DNA of 64,000 bases. Source: Cristatella mucedo. Its lineage: Eukaryota; Bryozoa; Phylactolaemata; Cristatellidae. The DNA is taken from contig WPIO01000003.1 of the NCBI GenBank assembly GCA_009760855.2, forward strand, positions 11,642,001 through 11,706,000, read 5' to 3'. Both the position numbers and the translations under genes were made by a program. Position 1 is the first letter of the stretch, and each line of letters opens with the position of its first letter. The notes under the pieces are model-generated. The model was not told where the DNA came from. It was given only the letters and a program-made list of their open reading frames with translations, and made no database searches. Below, piece by piece: positions 12,111-23,600 of the stretch.

Positions 12111-12155
12111 ATGGCTGGTCCCTCTGCGAAGGCCGAGGACTGGAAAGTCAAGGCG
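12111..12155 (+). CDS. Orphan putative first coding exon
   Basis: ATG at 12111 opens MAGPSAKAEDWKVKA, ending at GCG|GTGAGG, a plausible donor. The composition (A/K/E-rich, clean codons) is unlike the surrounding repeats. A LINE B copy begins only 15 bp downstream, and no continuation exon was found before the TPD52 3' end. Product unknown. It may instead be a chance ORF, or a gene broken by the insertion. Confidence 0.3.
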
Positions 12156-12169
12156 GTGAGGTACTGTGG

Positions 12170-13066
12170 CAATAGATGAAGGGATGACTCTCAAAATTGG
12201 CTCTGCCAGCATATCTCCTGTCGAATCAGCTCGAAATCTTGGTGTCATATTCCCAAGCGACCTCTCGTTAGACGACCACATCAGCTCCACAGTCAAATCT
12301 GCCTATTTTCAGCCTCATAATATTACTAAAATTCGAGCTTGTTTAGATAAGGACACCACATCTAAGTTGGTCCATGCATTCGTGACATCCCCTCTCGACT
12401 TCTGCAACTCACTGCTTACTGGCCTACCAGCATGTGCGATCAGGCGATTGCAGCTGGTGCAAAACTCTGCAGCTAGGCTTGTCTGTCGTGAGCGTCACAG
12501 TTGCCACATTACTCCACTTCTCGCCGACCTGCACTGGCTAACAGTCAAGCAACGAATTGACGTCAAGGTTTGGTCGCTCACTTTTAGGTCACTTCATTCT
12601 ATGGCTCCAGCCTATCTCTGATATACTCCCCCATCAGGCCAAGCATCGAACCACCCGCTCTTCGGAACCCAACAGTCTACAAATACCTCGTACAAACCTT
12701 AAATCCTTTGTGGAGACAGTGCATTTAGTTCGTATGCTCCCAAAGCCTGGAACTCCCTCCCGACCTGTGTCAGAACATCCCCTGACCTGACCACATTTAA
12801 AAGGAACTTAGAAGCACCTATTTAGGACAGCATTCAGTGGGTCCCTGTGATTCGTCCTTCCTTCATGCGTGCTGACACTGTGCATGCTGCCACTAACCAC
12901 ATTTGCATGCTGACCCTGTGCATGTCACCCCTAACCATGTTATTCATTTTGTTTTGTTTTTCAAGCATGATTTTACTTACCATTTAATTGCATTTCCCTT
13001 CTCAGCAAATGTAAAGCGCCTAGAAAGAGATTCAGTTCTCTGAGGGCGCTTTATCAAGCTGGTCTT
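12170..13066 (+). mobile_element. LINE family B, 3' half, copy B2
   Basis: The plus frame from 12166 encodes [49 protein letters not shown] and ADLHWLTVKQRIDVKV, followed by a frameshift and the rest of the C-terminus (KAWN-like region near 12740). It ends with AAATGTAAAGCGCCTAGAAAG and the 3' stem-loop at 13008-13066. No (TTA)n run is left. Confidence 0.88.
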
Positions 13067-14200
13067 CAAAATGTCGGTCGTGCCGTCTGCTGGTGCACAA
13101 TTGTTGGTGCCGGCTGCTGGAACCGAGCTTACTACCCTGCTATGTACGTTGTTGCTTTACGATAACACATTCGTATTTCGGTAACGAACAGCAGGTCGGC
13201 TTTAAGGATAATTTCCTTGCAACACAGAAACATACCGGTTTTTCTAAAGTCTTCAGTTAAAATTCAAATCTCATGCTTAGATACTGCCGGCTTTCTCCCT
13301 GCTTACCTTGTTTGTTCGACTTCACTTGCGATTTTGCCGTTCTAGCCACAATATTAATCTGATGATCAATGTCTAACCGGCTCTTTATGACGAGTTTCTG
13401 CGGCAGTAGGCTTTTCCGGGATCAACCGGTAATATAGTCACTGGAAAGTAGCCGGTAGAGTTTTACCGACATAGTCGACCTAATAATTGTTATTGCGTAA
13501 ACAAAACATTTAACGTATTCAGCCCATGATCGACTCAAGTCAGTTTCCACTACCCACATCGAACTTAATTTTTGAGAATGCTGGGAGTTCACTTCCGAGC
13601 CTCATACCCACAAAGGCATCGCTGACAACCTTAAACCGTGTGAGTCCTGTCACTTGAAGGCAAATTCAAGTTCTGCCTTCTAAGAGTACTAACATCAACA
13701 CTGCTAACATGACTCTTATATATGCATCTGCAGGCCTTCCCAAAAATATATTTATGGAACAATATATTATAGTGCATTGTTACAACTGTATTGCATTGGG
13801 TTGTTCAACATTATCAATACATTGTATTGTCCAGATGAACAATATCTATACTATTTTAGCACGTACGGAACAGTTTTATTTTTGTAAGTTTCAACAGCAC
13901 TTCATGAGTCCTGAGTCTGACCGCATTGTACGGATCTCGGACTGGGCCTACGTCTGTGCAGTATGTTTGGTACATACAACTTTGTTTGCTTCGATGACAA
14001 AGACAATATATTCTATTGTTTGCAATTACAATATCAGTATATTGTATTATTTGCTATGACAATATAAATATATTGTTAGCTTTGAAAATTGACAACACGA
14101 TAATAATAGTATTGTTCCAAGGCCTAGGCATCGTGACTGATCGGCTGGTTACTGTCACAGTACTCTCTAAATAGGCACAATGTACTTCTTTTTTGCTTCG
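13067..14200. other. AT-rich spacer with recurring TATTGT/ACAATA words
   Basis: The start (13075-13140) has an open plus frame MSVVPSAGAQLLVPAAG after the LINE tail, with no recognised family. From 13740 to 14110 the words ACAATA and TATTGT recur many times on both strands. No exon was recognised. Confidence 0.4.
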
Positions 14201-14204
14201 GTAA

Positions 14205-14465
14205 TAATAATAATGCACTTGATAAAGCTCCCTCAGAGAACTCAAATCTCATTCAAGGCGCTTTACATTTGCTGCAAAGGGACAGGCAATTGAATTGTGA
14301 GTAATACCATGCTTGATAAACAAACAACATGAATAACATGGTTAGGGGTGACATGCACAGGGTCAGCATGCAAATGTGGTTAGTGGCAGCACTCACAGTC
14401 AGCCTGCATAAGCACATGAAGGACGAATCACAGGGACCCACTAAATGCTGTCCTAAATGCTTTAC
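14205..14465 (-). mobile_element. LINE B 3' UTR copy
   Basis: (TAA)n, then TGCACTTGATAAAGCTCCCTCAGAGAACTC, the stem-loop, AGTAATACCATGCTTGATAAAC, GGTTAGGGGTGACATGCACAG and GGACGAATCACAGGGACCCA. Only non-coding 3' sequence is present. Confidence 0.85.
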
Positions 14466-14639
14466 GTGCAGACCTGAGCAGGACTCAAGTGTATGTCACT
14501 AGCCAGAGGAAAACCAGTGGCCCGGAGTGCTTTTTTTCGTGCTAGCCTAACTAAGCCTGATATTTGTTTGCTTGTGCATGCTTGCCTAAGCATAATACCG
14601 TGAATGTTGCCATTAACTTTGTTTATTGATTCTCGTGCA

Positions 14640-14710
14640 GGGACTTGTCAAGCCCCTAGATGGAAATTAGTTCTCTGAGGGCTACAAAAAATGGCGTATT
14701 ATTATTACCA
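14640..14710 (+). mobile_element. LINE B tail-only copy
   Basis: AAGCCCCTAGATGGAAATTAGTTCTCTGAGGGC followed by a (TTA)n-like tail; a diverged family B stem-loop. Confidence 0.6.
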
Positions 14711-14739
14711 TCACAATGACAGGATTCGTGCTGAACAAC

Positions 14740-14745
14740 TTTATT
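14740..14745 (-). terminator. Possible poly(A) signal of TPD52
   Basis: AATAAA on the minus strand about 1 kb after the TPD52 stop codon. I did not notice another canonical hexamer in between. It would imply a ~1 kb 3' UTR covering the otherwise gene-free 14.75-15.74 kb. Confidence 0.4.
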
Positions 14746-15745
14746 GTTAACGTGAGACGCACAACAACTGCAAGGTCATTAACAGTAACATTGCCCAGCG
14801 ACAAGCACGAATGCAGCATATTGATACAGCGACGTCGTACATGTCAGCAGGAAGAGACCAATCCTCGAAGCGAGTGCAGTTGCAGCTACAATGCAGCACC
14901 AGTGATGAACGTGCAAACGACTCGAAATGCATTACGCACTCACCGAGAGTGCCTAGCCAGCTGAATGCAGTTCATCTATATCAGCATACAAAGCCACGTC
15001 AGTGTCCTACAATAGAGACACCTAACGGCTGGTGCACCATCCAGTATGCGTTATGGTACAGCCATTTAAGAATGAACTGCTCTAACTCCACACACAGAGA
15101 TAGAGTCAAACCTTGGTTAAACTGTGCAAACCAATTCGAATGCGGGTTATGCCTGAAAGATCAAGCCTTAATCAGCTTGAAGGTGCCGACCCTCCAAGAA
15201 AAAGAATGGACAAGCTAAATGAGAGGATCGATATGTACCTTGCATTAGAATGTGCCTCGATTACTCATGGGTTCATTTGAAGCTTCGGAAAGGAATGGGC
15301 ACATGTAAAATGCATTGATAGCACAGGTACAATACCCATGCTAATTCAGAGACAGGCCATCAGAGCAAGATGTGTGGACTAGCCCTCCTACACTTGCGCC
15401 CACTGACACTGACGGCAGACAGGACCAAACAGCACACCAAAGTCCCCAAAATAGAAAGATAATGCACAGGAAATTATAGGTGGACAAGCGCCAATAGCCA
15501 AGCGAGGTATCAAGCAATTGTCACGAGCAATGTCGCACGTTCTATGCTGGTGATCAAAGTCGAGGCACCGTTGCAGATCGCAAGACTTCGCCTGGGTCGG
15601 GTAGATCATTCTGCAGAAGCAAGGTGCTTGCACCCGGTCAGTGATGGGGGATCAGAAGCTGGTGACAATCAGCTATGGGTGAACGTGATTGCTGGGTTGA
15701 TCAAGGCTCGTACAGCACTGGTGCCTCGGCCGTTAGATGTCCTTT

Positions 15746-18700
15746 TTAGGATACCTTCTCGTCGTGCTGATCGCTGGGCTCACCCTGCCCCAGCAGGTCT
15801 CCGGTGTTGGAACTTTCACTTTTCTTTCCGGTCACCTTGGCCTGGATAGAAGTATGAGCAATACCAATCAATGCATCTAATTTTGATAATAGCAAGATCT
15901 TCATTAGACAATATGTTGCGCCAAGAACCAGAGTCAATACTGAGTACAGGACATTAGCCAAGCACATCGCAAAACCGTTGTGCAAAGGCGAATAGCCCAA
16001 GGGATGCCATAATTCATTTCAGTCACTCACCACACCTTACCGACAGCATGCGACAGACGCCATGTACCAAAGACAAAAGGTTGGCCACAACATATGCATA
16101 ACAGATAAAAAACGTTCCCTGCACCTGCATAAAGGCATTCACACAGATAAGCAAAGCCGGTGCAGCAGAAAAGTCAGGCTCCTTGAAGGGAATTGTGCAA
16201 ACGAAAGAAACGCAATAGCTTAATTCGTTTACAATTAAACTAAAAAGTCAAGACACTTTCTATCCGGCAGTGCAATGGAAGGGGAGCTATGACGACAGTG
16301 TGCAATCGCGAGCGCCACAACAACACTCGACTTACCCCTCCGGTTATAGCAAACAGCGATTTCGAGCGCTAGTAAAATAACGAATGGCCTTGAAGGGTCA
16401 GCAGTTCCCAGAGGCAAGAAAGGGCCACAGTTCGATAGCAAATAATCAATCAAACACCAGGCCACACAAATGCAGCTGCACACGGCAAAGAGGGAAAAAA
16501 GTGCACGAATGACCAGGTCTAGGTTTTTGCATGAGGCAACGATACATGCATGGGAAGTATCAACACATGAGGGGGCGACTGCAGCAGTCATGCATGTAGC
16601 AAAGACCAGGGCAAATTATAAGAAGTAAGCAAAGAGTCATTTGCCACACCTAAAGAAAGACTAGCTTCAGATAAAAGCGGGAACAGCAGCCATTAAAGAA
16701 GAGAAGCAACGTCCGTGTACTAGTCAATAAGGAGATGCTTGAGGTCAGCAGACTTGCCTCACACTTGAACAAGAGTGTGGAGCCAGACCACAGAATGCAC
16801 TGCGCACTAAGAAACTAAGGTGATGGACCAACAAAAGAGACCGCTGAACAAAAAAACAAACCACGAACACAATACAAGCAGCTAGCACATGTACCTGGAA
16901 AAACGTTCTTCGTGATAAGTCATTCTGAAAGGTATCAATGTGCACCTGATTTCAGAGCAAGCAGACAAGTAACAAGGTTATAAACACTCACAGTCAACAA
17001 ATAAAACTGAAATGTGACTACATTGTACTTATAAAAAAACTGCAACAACGAGGAACCTTTCATGTCTATCAAATACTAGCAACCCAGAAAAATGGCATAC
17101 CACTTAAGCATTCTACCAAAAGGACTCAGCACCGGCTGCTTAATTTCACACCCTTTCTGCACTGGATGACAAATGAATCCCTGTCTAGGCGGCACAGATC
17201 AAATCCCCTTAATTAAATTTGAATGCTAGCTAGCCATGAAAGAATCGAGAATCCAAATCAGTTCCCATGAAAAGAAAGTCTGTACGACACCCGAACTAGT
17301 CAGGGCGCACATGCTGGCAGGAATCAGTTCCAAATAGAGAATAGTGCAGATGTTAGTGGCTAAAAATGAATTTATTTGGGATATAGCTGAAGATCTGCAA
17401 CTGTCTCAGATGAGTTATAGTTCGTCAACGCTGCTAACATTCCGTATGCCACAGCTGCCGAGCAAGCTAAATCACGCTACTTAGCCAACGTTGACAGAGA
17501 TCAGCCGACATACTTCGTCTAACCGAAATGCTGAATGCCGATCAGGCTATGTATTCGGCTGACCGGTAAATATGAGACAGCGACCACGAGTATACAAAAT
17601 GAACATGGATGGTGTGCTTGCCAGTTCGAGCACGTGACCCGCCTCTGCACTTGCTAGTCTGAAGACGCAGAGTGAAATGTCTGTATGCTACGTGCAATAT
17701 GACAGCTTTATTTACTGGTTAATCAGCAAGGCTCACCTTGACGTTTTCATAAGCACCACCTATCTTCTCCTCGAACGTTTTGAAAGTGGTAGAATTCCTA
17801 GACAAAAAGAGGCAACATGATGACTGCTTGTATTAAAGTAAACATAAAACCCAAGATGACTAAACAGAGTGAGACAAATTTAAATTCATGCAAACCAACT
17901 ATGGACTAAGAAACCAGATATAGCTGGGGCTCGATCAACGCGGCTGCCGTTGGCCAGCATCGGGGCACAGCTGCATTTTGGCAGTGTAAACAAGCGATTT
18001 CAATCACCGCCGAGCCTTCATCGCTTTGTGAGGTTATTCAGCCACACTCTCTTACAAGTAAGTTTGCATTAGAGCTGCCAGTGACAACATTAAGGCTGCC
18101 ATGATAGATTAAAAAAGAGATGGTTTGAGATGACTCAAGTTGCAAAAAAGCCAGTAAAAATTGTAACTGAGGCTAAATCAAAAGCCAGTTGCATAAACTC
18201 AATGACATATTGCAGAACTTAATAAAGAAGTAGGACAAGAAGTGTGCTTTGGTGAGCTTGGGAGTAGAATCCAGGTGCATCGACACAGTATGCTTATGAA
18301 GAAAAAACTGCACCTCCTAGGCCAATCAATAAAATCAACTTTGTATCATTTGATGTTACAGGAATTTGCTCCCCGACTCCTGCTAGCTTTGCAATCCAAA
18401 TATCCCCTCGACGTGGGACATAATTGTGAACACGAAAGAAAAACAGAAACGGGGATACTATTAATAGTGAGACATTATTAGCATCCCGAGGAAACTAATT
18501 CTCTTTCTAGGCACTGTACATAAGCTTGAGATGCAAAGAGACAGGTAGTAAGAACATATAGACAATTAATAATTCGTGATTTGTCATCTTCCATTAGGAG
18601 CTATAGAGCCCTGCTGGGTTACAACAGCCCAAATAGCCATCAGAATGCTAAGAGAAATACGATTTCGAAAGCACGTACTTCACCAGCAGCCAATCACACC

Positions 18701-20653
18701 TGGCTAGATTTCAAAAACCAGCCTGCACTTACACTGACTGGTGCCTTGTCTACAGTAAAATAGAAGTCAGCAAGAGAACTACGGTTTTACGACAATACAG
18801 TAGCAGCCAGTGCCTAGCTAAAAGTCTCCAAATATATAGTATTTACCTCTCAAGCCTGTAGGGCTTCTGTGCTACGATGCCCTAGTAGGGCCGCGATGTT
18901 CAAGTAACACCTAGCATGCTGACTCACTCAAGATTTCCAACTAAATTGAGACTACACACATGGCCATGAAAACCTACATAATCTCAATTCCACGTGGTTG
19001 CAAGTAAAACCATGTTTAACACAGTTTGTGTTCCTGTGTAGCATTATTTCTGAGTCGCTTCTGCCTCAAAAATAAAAATGACCACTATTACCCAAACTTT
19101 GCTCGTGTAACCAAGACAGGGAAAAATTTCAAATTAACCAATTTCCGTCCAATGAGCAAATGAACCAATTAGTGTGCTATGATAGACATTTAGTCTGAAA
19201 CTACAACTGAATCGTAATTAATAAGTATTCATACCAAACTTACACAAAAATGACTATCCAGATTTAAAAGCTAGTAGCTTTTTGAGATTTACTCGAAATC
19301 TCTAAATTAATTTCAAGAAGCAGTCCCCAAAAGTAGACTCCCATCACATTATAGCTACACTGTCTTAGGTAATGTCCTCAAATCCAGTAAATTCTGGTGG
19401 AAGCACTTGCCTTGCTCATTCAAGTAAGCTCTAGTGTTCTCTTTAATTTATCAGATGAGCATCAAGGATGTCGCCTTTGAAGGACTCTTTCAGCCCATCG
19501 TGCTATAATTCGTAATTGAAGTATCAATAAGTTCTACAGTCCCAAAAAGTACTTGCAGTATGGCCGCAGCTGCTGTGGCCGCTAATCTGCTCGGGTAATA
19601 AGAGAACTTTTTTTACGGCGCCAGACAGACTAAAAGTGCTCGCATGAGAAAATATGCATTGACAGCCCACAAACACAGTGTTGGTATTTATTTGTAGCTG
19701 CCCCAATACCACTTTTCTGACCTCACTTATTTGGCAGATCATAGAGGCCACAAGCTCCTACATTGTCTCTTCTGCTGTAGCATATTTTCCACAAAGCCTG
19801 AATTTTGCTCAGCCTGTTGGTAAAGTACCACGAACATTCTGTGGGTTTGGATCAGGCGACTGAGAGGGCCTCTTCATCATCACACCAGATTCGTCAAAAA
19901 AGCCCTTTACTCAAGCAGTTGTTTGTCAAGCAAGTTGGATTTCAAAGTTCAAATAATTGACACGGGGGCATTATATTTCGAAGCAAGATAACGATCGTAA
20001 GCACACTGAAGGCCAGTAAAGTAGTGAAGCAAAAGATTCAACTGGTCGCAAGGCTAAATAAAAACCAAGAAATTAGAACATCGACATACCGTACGTCATC
20101 AAGCTTTTTGCCAATTGATTCACCAACACTCTTGAACGCTTGATTCGTTTTCTGCACGCTGAAATAAAATATGCATAATATAGAAAGAAATTATTAAAAG
20201 CTTGCTAGTATAGCAATGGCTAGAAATAAAAGATATAACTCAAAGCAATCCAGCTAAATCTGAGCTAGATTGTTTTAACCATCCTATCACACGTCCGGCA
20301 AAATAAGTTTACCTCAGAAGAACTTAGCAAATTGGTATCATAAAGGCCATCAGACCATTAGCCAATTTTCCACAGGCAGAAAATTGCAATAACGATAACG
20401 AAGGTGCATCCAGAGGCCAATGTAAAATCCCAGGAAGAGCACCAGTTTTATTTTCAGAATTAACCACTATGCACACAGCAGCTCCATCCCAAGGTACACA
20501 AGAAACGAGCTAAAGATCTGCTTTCAGTAAGGACTACACATTAAGCTGAACATGTGAGCTTTTGGTTAGTTATGAACTTTCCCATTTGTAAACTGACCCC
20601 CTCCCCATTAAGAGCACTGAATACAAGGATAGAGCATTGGATCAACGATCAGT

Positions 20654-20688
<35 letters not shown>

Positions 20689-23600
20689 CACTTGATAAAG
20701 CACCCTCAGAGAACTCAATCTCTCTCTAGGCGGTTTACATTTGCTGCAAAGGGATATGCAATTGAATGGTGAGTAACATCATGCTTGATAAACAACATGA
20801 ATAACATGGTTAGGGGTGACATGCACAGGGTCAGCATGCAAGTATGGTTAGTGGCAGCAAGCACAGTGTCCGCATCCTTAAGCACGTGAAGGACGAATCA
20901 CAGGGACCCACTAAATGCTGTCCTAAATAGGTGTTTTTAAGTTCTTTTTAAATGTGGTCAAGTCAGGGGATGTTCTGACGCAAGTCGGGAGTGAGTTCCA
21001 GGCTTGGTAACTGCTGAAGGACCAATCTCGTCTCAGTACTCGATGGGCACCTCACAACTTTAAACCTCGAGCATGAGATGAGACATATGAATATGCAATG
21101 CCTGGAATCTACCTTTTAACGATACCTCAAAGTGAAGCATAAGAAAAGAGTGAATGAAACTAGCAAGTACAACACCCCCTCCCCAACACGAGCAAACATT
21201 CCATAACGATCGGTGCTTGCCTCCACGCAAAAAGGTTGGAACATCAGCAGAAAAATCCTAATGATGGTATTACATATTCAGCATTTTCCTCTACTAATCA
21301 CGATCTAACTTAAAAAAACTAGCCAACTTACACTTCTGATTCTGAGATGGATTTTAGGCCTTCGCGCACATCCTGCTGCAGCTCTGTTACAACGGTAATG
21401 CCAAGGAGCTTCTTCAGATCTGTAACCCGTTTCTGCTTCGATGCAAGTACCTGCCGCAAAGTCAGCACCTCCTCTTCTGTCTACAGCAGTAATATAAAAC
21501 ATCAAATGGTAAGTTTGCTTATCAGATCTGATTTGAATATGTAACAATTACTTCTAAGTCAGCGGTTCTCAACGTGTAGGTCGCGACCCCTTCGAGGATT
21601 AAACGACCCTTTCACAGGGGCCACCTAAGACCATCGGAAAACAGTTCCACATTTTGCACACAATAACTTTATGGTTGTGGGTTGCCACAACATGAGGAAC
21701 TGTATTAAAGAGTCGTGGCATTAGGAAGGTTGAGAACCACTGTTTTAAGTGAACACTGAATTCGAAAACGGTTAAAAGAACTCAAACGGCTATTAAATGC
21801 AAGGCAGTCGTGGTGTCATTCACCGTAAAAACCTGCTCTGTCGCCCTAAAGCTAATAATGAAAGCATACAAAATAGTAGCTGGCAAGAAGCAGCTGCCAG
21901 TATCTTTTGCCGATGAGACACAAACATTTTAAGGTAGAACTGACGCCGAAGAACAAACGATAAATGAAGCACCGAACTTACCAGAGCACAAAAGACACAA
22001 TAGATAACAATTCCTGATCACAACAAATTATCTTTTTAAAATGCAAGGTCTACTCACAAGTATTGATGATTTCTTGCAAGTAGCAACCTAATGGAACAGT
22101 ATAAAGCCATGCTCTCTAAGCAGCAAATTCCCATCTTGAAAATTAAATGCTGATCACATACCTCTATCCTCAGGAAGAGGTAGCAAACCTTTGCATAAAC
22201 ATTATTTTTTAAGGACCAAAAATTGCTGGAAACCTTTAAGGGGACTGAACCTCAACTTTGCAGACTAGTCAATAATTGAGGAGGCTCAAGGGCAGCATGC
22301 TCTTCTAGGCCATGTCATCGGCTTAGGGTGAAGCTGGGGCGATAGCGGTAAAGCTGGGGGTTGGTTTCTACCCAAAATGTATGTTTCCTAGGAGATTTTC
22401 GAAAAACAATTTAGCAATGAATATAGAATTTGGCATAAGTAACAACACGAATAAGGTCAAATTGTTGGTACCCCGTAAGAGTTAGTACAATTGATCCCTA
22501 GACAAGCTCGAGTTTGCAAATGCCCTCAAGAAGAACGTGGGCTTAAGAAAGTAATCGTTCATCCAGCTGTCAAACAACCCCTCAAACTATATAGAACACA
22601 CTGAAAAAGAGTAAACCTCTGCTTCTACTGCTGCAACGTGAGTAATTAAGATATTGTGGAGCTGAGAGAAAATATCCATTTTGAGAATAGACGAGTAGCA
22701 AATTCCACATTTACTGCTGCTTATTAAAATTTCTAAAAATTTCTTACACCGACTACACGATATTGGGTGCAGTTCCAAGTCTATTGGGGGACTGGAGTCC
22801 TTTACCCATCGACCATTCCCCTTTGGTGATCCCATCCTGAAGTTAGGATCAGAAACCGCCTAACAAGAGCATCTATATTTGTGGTTCCGGAAACTGTGGA
22901 GGCTACAATGTTTACCTATATAAAATCCGGCTTGCCTAGACAATACCAGAGTTCCCTCACCTGTACCAGAAGTGGATGAGAGGTCATGACACATCCACTG
23001 AGGTAACAAATCAATACGATTTCTCAAGCCAAATTTGCTATCCTAGCAGCAACTCCACCCAAAGCAAGAGTAGATGACTAATAGACCTGCTGACATTTCC
23101 ATTATGCAGCCAATTGGTGACCTGGAGGAACAAAGCTGCACAAGTAGGGATGACTCACGTGGCTTAGTGAGTCATCCAGGTGCTTCAACAAGTGCCAGAA
23201 CTAATGCAAGCCACCTATTAAGTAACACAGCACTCCACAAGAACATAACACCTTAGCAAACTATGAGGTTAGTTTCATAGTATCATAGAGGCACCTAACA
23301 TACCTTAGCTAGCTCGTCTCTCAATTCATCCTCTTCCCTCTTTCTGGCCTCTGGGTCCAGCTGTGAACTGGGCCCAGCAATATCTAAAACAAGTTTGCCA
23401 GACATTCAAGGCAAGCACAAACAGAGGGCACTGTCGATCTACTTGTAGCCGGCTATAGACACTGGAGGTAACCGGCCATGATGCAGCAGTTACAGCTGCT
23501 GGACTCGTTGATAAAACAGTAACAAGATTGTAACTTACACAACATCCTATTTATTGCCTAGCAAGTTTTCACATGCCCACGGACTCATGGGGTTGCTGCT

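Noticed and set aside
15850-16591. Hydrophobic minus-strand ORFs as a membrane-protein gene
   Set aside because: They lie inside TPD52 intron 5; the first is simply upstream extension of exon 6 through its acceptor, the second has no matching splice sites or family motifs.
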